NCBI GenBank assembly: GCA_036276235.1
Contig: DATBDZ010000460.1
Span: 1 to 5,920 of the forward strand
Direction: 5' to 3'
Origin: JANWHF01 sp036276235
Lineage (GTDB): Bacteria; Planctomycetota; Phycisphaerae; Tepidisphaerales; Tepidisphaeraceae
Length of the DNA stretch: 5,920 nt
Part shown: positions 1 to 5,870 of the stretch, piece by piece
Numbering within the stretch: position 1 is the stretch's first letter
Layout: every line of letters starts with the position of its first letter
Notes under the pieces: generated by a model
Databases searched by the model: none
What the model was told of the DNA's origin: nothing
What the model saw: only the letters and a program-made list of their open reading frames with translations
Position numbers and translations under genes: made by a program

Positions 1-2
1 AC

Positions 3-1601
3 AATTCGCGGCAGACGCTCACGTTCGACTGCGATTGGCAACTGAAGCTGCCGCGCCCCATCGCAGGGCAAAAACAGGTCAGCGTCGAAACGGGTCAGCA
101 GGCGCGCATTCCGATACAGCTTGATCTGCCCGCGCGGCTCGCGCCGGGCGCTTACGAATTGAGCGCCCGTGTTCGATTTGCCGATGGGCAGGAGCAGACC
201 GATCGCTTCACGATTGATGTGATAGCTCCGCCGCGCATTCCGGGGATGAGGGCGCTGGCGTTGTTTGATCCATTGGGGCAGACGGAGGCGGCACTCGAGG
301 AATTGGGAATCGATTTCCGGCGCGTTCAAGCCGATTCGGAGTTGCGTCCCGATGAGATCCTCGCCATCGGCAAGCTCGCGCTGACTGTCGATGGTCCAGG
401 TCCTGATCTTTCAAGAGTGCGCGATGGATTAAAGGTAATCGTCTTCGAACAATCGCCGGAAGTCTTGCAAAAGAGACTTGGCTTCCGCGTCAACGAATAT
501 GGCCTGCGGCAAATCTTCGCCCGCATACCGGATCATCCCGCGCTGGCCGGAATCACCGCCGAGCAATTGCATGACTGGCGTGGCGACGCCACAACGCTGC
601 CGCCGCGCATGGCTTTTGAGAGCAAGCCGCGCTATGGGCCGATGGTGAATTGGAACGGCATCGAGCTCCCGCACATCTGGAGATGCGGAAATCGCGGCGA
701 TGTAGCCTCCGCCCTGATCGAAAAGCCCGCGCGCGGCGATTTCCGCCCGATCCTCGACGGCGGCTACAGCCTGCAATACAGCCCGCTGATGGAATTTCGC
801 CAGGGCAAGGGGCTGATCGTCTTCAGCCAGCTCGATGCTATCGGCCGCACCGAAACCGAGCCGGCGGCGATGTCGCTCATCTGCAATATCCTGCGATACG
901 TCGATGGCTGGAAGCCAGAGCCTTCGCGAAATGCGGTGTATTTGGGAGACGCCGCCGGCCGAGCCCATCTGGCTTCATCGGGCGTGAAGCTAAACCCATA
1001 CGACGGCGGTGACCTGAAGCCGTCCGAACAAGTGCTGATTCTCGCGCCCGGCGAATCAGAAAAACTCGTAGCCGCCGCGCCGGCAATCGCCAGATTCATC
1101 AGCGGCGGCGGACATGTGCTGGCGCTTGGATTGGATCAAGATGAAATTACCGCGAGCCTTCCAACCAAAGTGATCCTCAAAAAATCCGAGCACATCGCCG
1201 CGAGCTTCGCGCCGCCAAGGGTGAGATCGATCTTCGTCGGCATCGGCCCGGCTGATGTCTACAACCGCGGCCCGCGCCAGATTCCGCTTGTCACCAATGC
1301 CGCAACCGTACTCGGCGATGGCGTGCTCGCCAGCGATGCGACCGGCAACATCGTCTTCGATCAACTGATTCCCTGGCAGTTCGATTATCGCAAGGAATAC
1401 AACCTCAAGCGCATGTATCGCCGAAGTTCATTTACGCTAACGCGGGCGCTGGGAAATCTTGGCGTAGCGATGGAGACGCCGATGCTCGAATGGTTTCACA
1501 CGCCGCCGAAGGGCGGTGGGGACGATCACCGCTGGCTCAATGGCCTGTATCTGGATGCGCCAGAGGAGTGGGACGATCCGTATCGGTTCTTCCGGTGGTG
1601 A
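3..1601 (+). CDS. C-terminal part of a large GH2-type glycoside-hydrolase-like protein (5' partial)
   Basis: The frame is open from the left edge, so the TTG at 159 is an internal codon and the true start lies outside the window; 532 residues and the stop are visible. Visible residues 1-75 are alternating polar and hydrophobic strands, read as the end of an Ig-like beta-sandwich. From the linker PPRIPG (76-81) a Rossmann-like, class I amidotransferase-like region begins (ALFDPLGQTEAALEELG), closing with GKGLIVFSQLDAIGRTETEP near 269-290. That last motif resembles the C-terminal domains of planctomycete GH2 beta-galactosidase-like proteins. A second such half follows (VLILAPGES; SGGGHVLALGLDQDE, about 342-382). 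The tail LYLDAPEEWDDPYRFFRW is also typical of that group. No Cys-His-Glu amidotransferase triad is apparent, so this part is probably structural or binding. The catalytic domain, substrate and any signal peptide would lie upstream and cannot be seen. The coding call is firm; the family name rests on recalled resemblance. Confidence 0.88.
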   Translation, partial: NSRQTLTFDCDWQLKLPRPIAGQKQVSVETGQQARIPIQLDLPARLAPGAYELSARVRFADGQEQTDRFTIDVIAPPRIPGMRALALFDPLGQTEAALEELGIDFRRVQADSELRPDEILAIGKLALTVDGPGPDLSRVRDGLKVIVFEQSPEVLQKRLGFRVNEYGLRQIFARIPDHPALAGITAEQLHDWRGDATTLPPRMAFESKPRYGPMVNWNGIELPHIWRCGNRGDVASALIEKPARGDFRPILDGGYSLQYSPLMEFRQGKGLIVFSQLDAIGRTETEPAAMSLICNILRYVDGWKPEPSRNAVYLGDAAGRAHLASSGVKLNPYDGGDLKPSEQVLILAPGESEKLVAAAPAIARFISGGGHVLALGLDQDEITASLPTKVILKKSEHIAASFAPPRVRSIFVGIGPADVYNRGPRQIPLVTNAATVLGDGVLASDATGNIVFDQLIPWQFDYRKEYNLKRMYRRSSFTLTRALGNLGVAMETPMLEWFHTPPKGGGDDHRWLNGLYLDAPEEWDDPYRFFRW

Positions 1602-1605
1602 GATA

Positions 1606-1782
1606 TCACCGCAGCATTTTCGGTCGGCCGATGACGAGGAAAAGAATGGGTCCGAGCAATGGCAGAACCAGGACAAGGATGACCCACACCAGCTTCATTC
1701 CCGCATCACCTCCGCCAGTCACTATCAGGTAAATCACGTAGATGTCGAGGATGAGGATTAGTAGTCCAATGAAACCGTACAT
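1606..1782 (-). CDS. Small two-helix membrane protein, PLDc_N type
   Basis: This 58-residue protein starts with MYGFIGLLILILDIYVIYLI and ends with IGRPKMLR. Residues 4-21 and 31-51 are two hydrophobic helices joined by a short loop (TGGGDAGMK). The pattern GLLILILDIY, then W-x-x-L-x-L-x-L-P-L-L-G-P-I-L-F-L-V-I-G-R, matches the phospholipase D-nuclease N-terminal domain (PLDc_N, PF13396). That domain anchors cardiolipin synthases but also occurs alone in many bacteria, with no established role. The start is supported by GGAGA (1790-1794) seven bases before the ATG. A positive C-terminal tail (R53, K55, R58) suggests a cytoplasmic C-terminus. The stop lies four bases from the stop of the convergent left-hand gene. 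No phospholipase HKD motif is present, so it is not an enzyme by itself. A generic small membrane protein is the main alternative. Confidence 0.85.
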   Translation of the reverse strand: MYGFIGLLILILDIYVIYLIVTGGGDAGMKLVWVILVLVLPLLGPILFLVIGRPKMLR

Positions 1783-1925
1783 AATGTTTTCTCCAGTGAC
1801 TCAAGGTTTAGGCCACGGTTTGCGCGTCTCTGAAATTCGAATCCCATGTCGGGCGGATGTAGACGCTCCGCGGTTCCCCGACTTCTTTCACTCCGGCGAC
1901 AGACTCAGCGGCCGGCACGGCAATC
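1783..1925. other. Intergenic gap between GH13 stop and PLDc_N start
   Basis: This 143-bp gap holds the PLDc_N ribosome binding site at its left end and no confident terminator. A weak 5-bp inverted repeat (CCGGC/GCCGG on the minus strand) lies just after the GH13 stop but lacks a T-run. The minus strand also has a 36-codon GTG-started frame (1808-1918), discussed as a finding. ATTCGAAT at 1835-1842 is a palindrome resembling a tRNA T-loop, but no tRNA stem surrounds it. Confidence 0.5.
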
Positions 1926-3917
1926 TCAATCCTGCGAAAAAATCACCACGCTGTAAGCCCCGATGGCCACATGCCCGCTGCAAGTCAGGCCATCGGCTCC
2001 ACTCTGTGTCGCCGTCACGTCGGTACTGTTGCCGCCCTTGAATTGCGGATCGTAGCCAGTTGATCCACTATTGAACCGCACCTTCCATTTGCCGGCGGCC
2101 GGGAAGCCGATGTTCAGATCAGGAATCGGCGTCTGCGAAAGATTGATCGCGACGATCACATCGTCGCCCGCGCCGCCTTTGTCCCAGCGGCGATAGGCGA
2201 TGGTGTGATTTGCTTCGTCGATGCGGAAGACGTTGACATTGCCACCTTCAAGCCCGCCGGTTTTGCCGGCGATGTTGCGGCGGAGTGCGATCATGTCCTG
2301 GTACAGCTGGATCGTGCCCGCCTGCGTTTGTACGCGGCTCCAATCCATCGGCACGTTGACGCCGAAGGTGAATGTGCGCGGGTCGAGCATTTCCTGGCCC
2401 TGGAAGAGCATCGGCACGCCGGGCGAGGTGAGAATGATCGCGGCGGCCAGCGTCGAGAGCTTTTTGGCTTTGAGGCTTTGCGGATCTTGCGGATCGACAA
2501 TCGCCGGCACACGGATGTCGCGCGGCGGATGCCCGACCTGATCGTGGTCCTCGCTGTAGATGACGCGGGCGAACGGGTCATCGCCGATCTTGCGATCGAT
2601 CACCTGGGCCAGAGCCGCCAGATTTCGGGCGGCGTCTTCGCCGGTGATGGCGCGTCGCACTGCGGCGCAGGTGTTGTTGTCCCATTGGGTGTTAAACCCG
2701 ATGCCGCCTTGAGAGATTGGCTTCGTGACATTCGGTTCATTACGGAGATCCTCGGCGATCAGGATTTTCCCCGGCTGTGTCGCGCGATAATCCGCCATCA
2801 TTTTTTGCATCAGCTTGATGCCGTCGGTGTTGACGTTGTTCGCGCCGCGGCCGGTGAAGGAGCGCATGTTGGCGACGGAATCCCATCGCTCACCGTCGCA
2901 GCCGAGCTGCATCATGTACATCAGCGCGTTGTCCTCGAGAAAAGCGGCAACCTGCGGGCGGCTGAAATCAGGCCGCGGCCCCCACGGCGAAACGCCATGA
3001 GCGGCATCATTAAAATAAATCCCGTTCGGATATTCCGCGGAAGTGAATCCCCCGAAATTTCGCAGCAAATTCCGTCCGCTCATGTGGTTGTAGACGACAT
3101 CGACAATGACGGCGATGCCATGCGCATGACACGCGTTCACGAAATCCACGAACTGCGCCGGCGTTCCATACGACGTCTTCATCCCGAAATACGAGGAAGG
3201 ATCGTAGCCCCAATCGTAATCCCCGCCGCGCCCGCCTCTGCCTTGCGCGGCAGCGCGCGTCGCCGGCGCTTGTTGGGCCGCAGCGCCCGGCTGTGTCGCC
3301 GCGCCACCTCGCCCTCCGCGGCGGCCGCCGCCTCCTCCGCCACCACCTCCGCCGACCGCGTTTTCGTTGATGGGAAGAAGCTGAATCGCGTTGACGCCGA
3401 GCTTCTGCAGGTAATCGAGCTTCTGCGCCGTCCCCGCAAAATCATATCTGCCGGGGATGGCGGGATCCTGATTGAACGAGCCGATGTGCATCTCATAGAT
3501 GATCAGACTGCGGAGCGGCGGCTCATTGAACGGCATGGGAACATGCGATCGCATATCCACAACCACCGACGAAGCCGTCGGCGTGTAATCCGTCAATTGC
3601 AATCCGCGCGGATCGATAAACTCCCCGGTATTTCCGTTGCATTGGATGACATATTTGTAGACATCGCCGGCCTTGGCGTTGGGCAAATCGACAGCCCACG
3701 TCGTATCGCCGGCATCGGGATGGCCCGGTTCCTTCGCCATCGGCACAGGTGCTGCGTCGCCGATGCGCACGGCCACGGAATCGACATAAGGCGCCCAAAC
3801 GCGAAACGTGACGCCGCCATTGTGGACGGTCGAGCCTAAAGGAGCAGGCGCTGCCCAAGCAGCGATGGAGACGAATAGCAATGAGATTAAAATGACAGTC
3901 GATCGCGGGCGGAACAT
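1926..3917 (-). CDS. Secreted alpha-amylase-family glycoside hydrolase (GH13) with N-terminal CBM48-like domain
   Basis: This predicted enzyme of 663 residues should act on alpha-1,4/1,6-glucans in the periplasm or outside the cell. Residues 1-22 are a signal peptide (R3, R5, hydrophobic 8-20, AWA cleavage site). Residues 30-120 form a CBM48/E-set domain (GVTFRVWAPYVDSVAV). The barrel begins at IIYEMHIGSF (139-148). The GH13 signatures are DVVYNH (273-278), DGERWDSV with R344 and nucleophile D346, ILIAED with acid/base E389, and SEDHDQVG with H458 and D459. SPGVPMLFQGQEM (498-510) is also typical, and a beta-sandwich C-domain ends in YSVVIFSQD. The layout resembles branching-enzyme-like or trehalohydrolase-like GH13 proteins, but the exact specificity (hydrolysis or branching) cannot be fixed. 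Residues 188-232 are a low-complexity insertion inside the barrel. The start is set by GAGGAGG (3923-3929), five bases before the ATG. The DUF5615 gene lies 95 bp upstream on the same strand. Confidence 0.95.
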   Translation of the reverse strand: MFRPRSTVILISLLFVSIAAWAAPAPLGSTVHNGGVTFRVWAPYVDSVAVRIGDAAPVPMAKEPGHPDAGDTTWAVDLPNAKAGDVYKYVIQCNGNTGEFIDPRGLQLTDYTPTASSVVVDMRSHVPMPFNEPPLRSLIIYEMHIGSFNQDPAIPGRYDFAGTAQKLDYLQKLGVNAIQLLPINENAVGGGGGGGGGGRRGGRGGAATQPGAAAQQAPATRAAAQGRGGRGGDYDWGYDPSSYFGMKTSYGTPAQFVDFVNACHAHGIAVIVDVVYNHMSGRNLLRNFGGFTSAEYPNGIYFNDAAHGVSPWGPRPDFSRPQVAAFLEDNALMYMMQLGCDGERWDSVANMRSFTGRGANNVNTDGIKLMQKMMADYRATQPGKILIAEDLRNEPNVTKPISQGGIGFNTQWDNNTCAAVRRAITGEDAARNLAALAQVIDRKIGDDPFARVIYSEDHDQVGHPPRDIRVPAIVDPQDPQSLKAKKLSTLAAAIILTSPGVPMLFQGQEMLDPRTFTFGVNVPMDWSRVQTQAGTIQLYQDMIALRRNIAGKTGGLEGGNVNVFRIDEANHTIAYRRWDKGGAGDDVIVAINLSQTPIPDLNIGFPAAGKWKVRFNSGSTGYDPQFKGGNSTDVTATQSGADGLTCSGHVAIGAYSVVIFSQD
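3222..3356 (-). repeat. Low-complexity tract encoding a Gly/Ala/Gln/Arg-rich insertion in GH13
   Basis: This stretch encodes GH13 residues 188-232. It opens with ten consecutive glycine codons (GGN x10, 3324-3353), followed by RRGGRGG, an Ala/Gln/Thr/Pro segment (AATQPGAAAQQAPATRAAAQ) and a second RGGRGG. The two RGGRGG copies (residues 200-205 and 227-232) bracket the middle segment but use different codons, so they are not a recent exact duplication. The frame stays intact. Length changes by whole codons would be tolerated, so the tract may vary between strains. Confidence 0.85.
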
Positions 3918-3922
3918 GCGGG

Positions 3923-3929
3923 CCTCCTC
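3923..3929 (-). promoter_or_regulatory. Ribosome binding site of the GH13 gene
   Basis: GAGGAGG on the minus strand, five bases before the ATG at 3917. It fixes the start and so confirms that the N-terminus is a signal peptide. Confidence 0.8.
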
Positions 3930-4012
3930 GGGTACTCTGCGGCGCGCTACCGCGGTTGCCTGCGCTCAAACGCTGTTGTCCGGTCTCATGCAACACGCTT
4001 CGTCCCGATGAA

Positions 4013-4372
4013 TTACCGCAGCGGCAAAAACACAACCTGATCGGCCCATTCCTCAGCCTCGCTTGCAGCCCAAATCAGGATCAGGTCTTCGATAATCGTC
4101 GCGATCGAATCGCCTTGATGGACAATGAAAACACCCGGCATTAGCGAGCCAGAGGCAATTCGTTGCGACGCATGTGCGGTCATCGTGTTGGCGTCATGCG
4201 AAACCAGCAGGAAGCCTTCGCGCGCGGCAAACTCCAGGACTTCTGTGTCCGGGCGGCTGGCCAACCCCAGCTCGCGCAGGCGATGAAATTCCAGCGCCGG
4301 CTCGCGCCGTGCCAGCCCCAGCACAATCGCGTCCGTGAGGTCATGGTTGGCAAGAAACCTCGGCCGGCTCAT
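4013..4372 (-). CDS. DUF5615 family PIN-like protein, predicted toxin
   Basis: This 119-residue protein matches the DUF5615 (PF18480) PIN-like family, whose members are usually encoded just after a DUF433 protein and are regarded as probable RNase toxins of VapBC-like modules. The family features are visible: an N-terminal strand and helix (RFLANHDLTDAIVLGL, 5-20), RREPALEFHRLRELGL (22-37), PDTEVLEFAAREGFLLVSHD (41-60) and PGVFIV (79-84). A late IEDLILIWAASEAEEW segment (94-109) ends in VVFLPL. Candidate metal-binding acids are D11, E34, D42 and D60. Where many relatives have Asp in the first strand (LADxx), this one has Asn9. The ATG overlaps the DUF433 stop as ATGA, with AGGA (4381-4384) eight bases upstream, so translation is probably coupled. 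Toxic activity is inferred from family and context, not shown. Confidence 0.92.
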   Translation of the reverse strand: MSRPRFLANHDLTDAIVLGLARREPALEFHRLRELGLASRPDTEVLEFAAREGFLLVSHDANTMTAHASQRIASGSLMPGVFIVHQGDSIATIIEDLILIWAASEAEEWADQVVFLPLR

Positions 4373-4695
4373 TGAGGGTGTCCTGCCTTGTCGGCCCGCG
4401 CCTGGCGGAGCCGCTCGAGAGCGGCGCTCGGATTTTGCTCAGTTCGAGCCCGCAACTCTTCCCAGCCGGCGCGCTGGCGTGTCAGGTAATTCTCGACCTC
4501 CTGCCGATGACCCAGGTAATACGCTATGGTGCCGTACACCTGCTCGAGACTGAGTGCGGGAAAGTTCCTCTGAATTTCCTCTGCCGACTGACCTTGTCGG
4601 AAGGCAATGACCACCGAGTCGATGGAGATGCGCGTTCCCGCTACCCGTTTGACGCCATGTGGGTCCGTTTCGATATATGAGTTGCCCTCGTCCAT
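4369..4695 (-). CDS. DUF433 domain protein, predicted antitoxin and repressor
   Basis: This 108-residue protein of the DUF433 family (PF04255) is the usual partner of DUF5615 and is VapB-like. The core is residues 7-67: YIETDPHGVKRVAGTRISID, then a helix-turn-helix-like stretch (SVVIAFRQGQSAEEIQRNFP and ALSLEQVYGTIAYYL). The C-terminal part (68-108) is charged and helical, rich in R, E and Q (RAGWEELRARTEQNPSAAL). In such antitoxins this region would wrap the toxin. I chose the ATG at 4695 rather than an in-frame ATG at 4776. GGAGGAGG lies six bases before 4695, DUF433 similarity begins there, and the extra 27 codons would run through the promoter and inverted repeat. It overlaps the toxin gene by four bases. 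By family it should bind its toxin and repress its own promoter; both are inferences here. Confidence 0.92.
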   Translation of the reverse strand: MDEGNSYIETDPHGVKRVAGTRISIDSVVIAFRQGQSAEEIQRNFPALSLEQVYGTIAYYLGHRQEVENYLTRQRAGWEELRARTEQNPSAALERLRQARADKAGHPQ

Positions 4696-4701
4696 ACCGA
4701 G

Positions 4702-4709
4702 CCTCCTCC
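4702..4709 (-). promoter_or_regulatory. Strong ribosome binding site of the DUF433 gene
   Basis: GGAGGAGG on the minus strand, six bases before the ATG at 4695. It decides the start of the antitoxin. It is clearly stronger than the AGGA in front of the toxin gene, which would favour antitoxin synthesis. Confidence 0.85.
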
Positions 4710-4721
4710 GCGATTGTACCG

Positions 4722-4751
4722 AATTTATCGTTTTAGCGGATAAATCGGCAA
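4722..4751 (-). promoter_or_regulatory. Candidate promoter of the DUF433/DUF5615 operon
   Basis: On the minus strand, TTGCCG (4746-4751) and TAAATT (4722-4727) are separated by 18 bases. This would start transcription near 4715, leaving a leader of about 20 bases that contains the whole ribosome binding site. The elements are imperfect matches to the sigma-70 consensus, so the assignment is tentative. It is supported by its position in the only AT-rich patch of this region. Confidence 0.4.
4723..4745. promoter_or_regulatory. Perfect 7-bp inverted repeat, candidate operator of the TA module
   Basis: ATTTATC (4723-4729) and GATAAAT (4739-4745) are exact reverse complements separated by nine bases. 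The left arm overlaps the candidate -10 element and the right arm sits in the spacer next to the -35 element. This is where an autorepressor would bind, and DUF433-type antitoxins are expected to be DNA-binding. The arm centres are 16 bases apart, which is longer than one helical turn, so a dimer of dimers or an offset dimer would be needed. Confidence 0.5.
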
Positions 4752-4812
4752 TTACGACGCCGGAGAACATCGCCACGCGATTCTAGCCCACAAGCGCGAA
4801 CATTTGAAACGT

Positions 4813-4826
4813 CCCCGTCGCCGGGG
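4813..4826 (+). other. Short GC hairpin just upstream of the epimerase-like gene
   Basis: CCCCG, a TCGC loop and CGGGG form a perfect 5-bp stem with a 4-base loop, ending 14 bases before the ATG at 4841. It lies where a ribosome binding site would be expected or just upstream of one. It has no T-run, so it is not a simple terminator. Confidence 0.4.
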
Positions 4827-4840
4827 CGCAATAATGAGTT

Positions 4841-5788
4841 ATGAACGTCCAGCGGGATAAACCTCAAATCATCTTCCCCGGCGGCACCGGCTTCCTTGGC
4901 CGACATCTTTGCACGTATTTCTCCAATCTCGGTTACCGCGTCATTGTCCTTTCGCGGCGGCCATCGACCAAGGAATTCCAGACACTTGCCTGGGACAGTA
5001 AGACGCTTGGCCCTTGGGCAGCTGCGATCGACGGCGCTGATGTGGTCGTGAATCTTGCGGGCCGGAGCGTCAATTGCCGCTACACCGCGCGCAACCGGCG
5101 CGAGATTTACGACTCGCGACTCGATTCGACGCGCGCGATCGGCCAGGCGATCGCGGCGGCAAAAAGGCCGCCGCGCGTTTGGATCAACGCCAGTTCGGCG
5201 ACGATCTACCGCGACTCCCGCGACCGCGATATGGACGAAGCGACCGGCGAGATCGGCAGCGGCTTCTCCGTCGATGTCTGCCAGAAATGGGAAGCGGCCC
5301 TCGCCGACGCGCCGGCACCCGCCGGACATGCGCCCCGCACGCGCAAAGTCGCCATCCGCTCGGCGATGGTCTTCGGCCCCGGCCATGACGGGGTCTTCGA
5401 AGCCTTCGCAAAAATCGTCCGCGCCGGCCTGGGCGGCACGATGGGCGACGGCGGGCAATTCGTGAGCTGGGTCCACGTGCTCGATTTTTGCCGCGCTGTG
5501 CAGTGGATCATCGAGCGCGATGATCTGTCCGGAGCGATCAACATCGCGTCGCCGTATCCACTGCCGAATCGAGAATTCATGCGAATCTTCCGCGCGGTGT
5601 GCAACAAGAGAATCGGGCTTCCCTCGCCGCGCTGGATGCTGGAGATCGGCGCGATGCTGATGCGGACGGAGACGGAGCTGCTGCTCAAGAGCCGCCGGGT
5701 GGTGCCGGGGAGATTGGTTGCATCGGGTTTCGAGTTTCGGTTTCCGGAAGTACGGGGAGCGTTGCGCGAGATCACATCCCAAAGATGA
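4841..5788 (+). CDS. TIGR01777 family epimerase-like NAD(P)-binding protein (SDR fold)
   Basis: This 315-residue protein belongs to the YfcH/TIGR01777 family of atypical extended SDRs. The dinucleotide-binding loop GGTGFLG is at 14-20. It is followed by the family motif VVNLAGRSVNCRYTARNRREIYDSRLDSTRAI (69-100), SSATIY (118-123), RSAMVFGPG (173-181) and GLGGTMGDGGQFVSWVHVLD (196-215). The DUF1731 C-terminus is at about 268-312 (ELLLKSRRVVPGRLVASGFEFRFPEV). The length is normal. The substrate is unknown for the family. After Tyr123 the canonical YxxxK lysine is replaced by Arg127, in keeping with a family that usually lacks the full SDR catalytic set. It has no signal peptide and should be cytoplasmic. 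The start is forced: an in-frame TGA lies at 4835-4837 and no other start precedes the Rossmann motif. No good Shine-Dalgarno sequence precedes it. It is divergent from the TA module. Confidence 0.95.
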   Translation: MNVQRDKPQIIFPGGTGFLGRHLCTYFSNLGYRVIVLSRRPSTKEFQTLAWDSKTLGPWAAAIDGADVVVNLAGRSVNCRYTARNRREIYDSRLDSTRAIGQAIAAAKRPPRVWINASSATIYRDSRDRDMDEATGEIGSGFSVDVCQKWEAALADAPAPAGHAPRTRKVAIRSAMVFGPGHDGVFEAFAKIVRAGLGGTMGDGGQFVSWVHVLDFCRAVQWIIERDDLSGAINIASPYPLPNREFMRIFRAVCNKRIGLPSPRWMLEIGAMLMRTETELLLKSRRVVPGRLVASGFEFRFPEVRGALREITSQR

Positions 5789-5813
5789 CGCTCGGATCGA
5801 ACACCGCTGGACG

Positions 5814-5831
5814 CGCTCTGCAAGCAGAGCG
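5814..5831 (+). repeat. Perfect 8-bp hairpin downstream of the epimerase-like gene
   Basis: CGCTCTGC and GCAGAGCG are exact reverse complements separated by AA, beginning 25 bases after the stop at 5788. There is no T-run after it, so it is not a standard intrinsic terminator. The surrounding sequence looks like a dispersed intergenic repeat (REP-like), but only one copy is in this window. Confidence 0.6.
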
Positions 5832-5858
5832 GCTACTGAGCGATGGGTTAGGTAAGCG

Positions 5859-5868
5859 CGTGATCACG
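5859..5868. other. 10-bp perfect palindrome CGTGATCACG
   Basis: CGTGATCACG reads the same on both strands. It sits between two hairpins in the right-hand intergenic region. It could be a binding site for a dimeric regulator of a gene beyond the edge, or chance; nothing else here decides. Confidence 0.35.
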
Positions 5869-5870
5869 GT

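Noticed and set aside
159..161. TTG as the start of the left-hand gene
   Set aside because: The same frame is open and protein-like back to position 3 (beta-strand-rich sequence continuing the same domain), so the gene is truncated by the window edge.
429..968. Minus-strand frame of 179 codons inside the left-hand gene
   Set aside because: It is a shadow of the large plus-strand gene, with no ribosome binding site or domain.
1835..1842. ATTCGAAT as the T-loop of a tRNA
   Set aside because: The flanking bases do not form a T-stem on either strand, and no acceptor, D-arm or anticodon arm can be folded around it.
2205..3839. Long open frame (544 codons) on the plus strand opposite GH13
   Set aside because: It is an antisense shadow of the GH13 gene in high-GC DNA. 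Its translation is biased to R, H, D and A with no recognisable domain, while the opposite strand has complete GH13 motifs, a signal peptide and a strong ribosome binding site.
3918..4012. Promoter for the GH13 gene in the 95-bp gap
   Set aside because: I looked for -35/-10 pairs on the minus strand. TTGCAT and TTGAGC occur, but neither has an acceptable -10 element at 16-18 bases. Read-through from the TA operon or a non-sigma-70 promoter remains possible.
4713..4718. TACAAT (minus strand) as the -10 element of the TA operon
   Set aside because: It would start transcription near 4706, inside the ribosome binding site, and no -35 element lies 16-18 bases upstream. TAAATT at 4722-4727 fits better.
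4696..4776. Extended N-terminus of the DUF433 protein starting at 4776
   Set aside because: No ribosome binding site at 4776, no DUF433 similarity in the added 27 residues, and the extension would read through the promoter and inverted repeat. The ATG at 4695 has GGAGGAGG at ideal spacing.
4733..5782. Long open frame (349 codons) on the minus strand opposite the epimerase-like gene
   Set aside because: It is antisense to a fully recognisable TIGR01777 protein, rich in R, H and A, without family features. It would also cover the TA promoter region.
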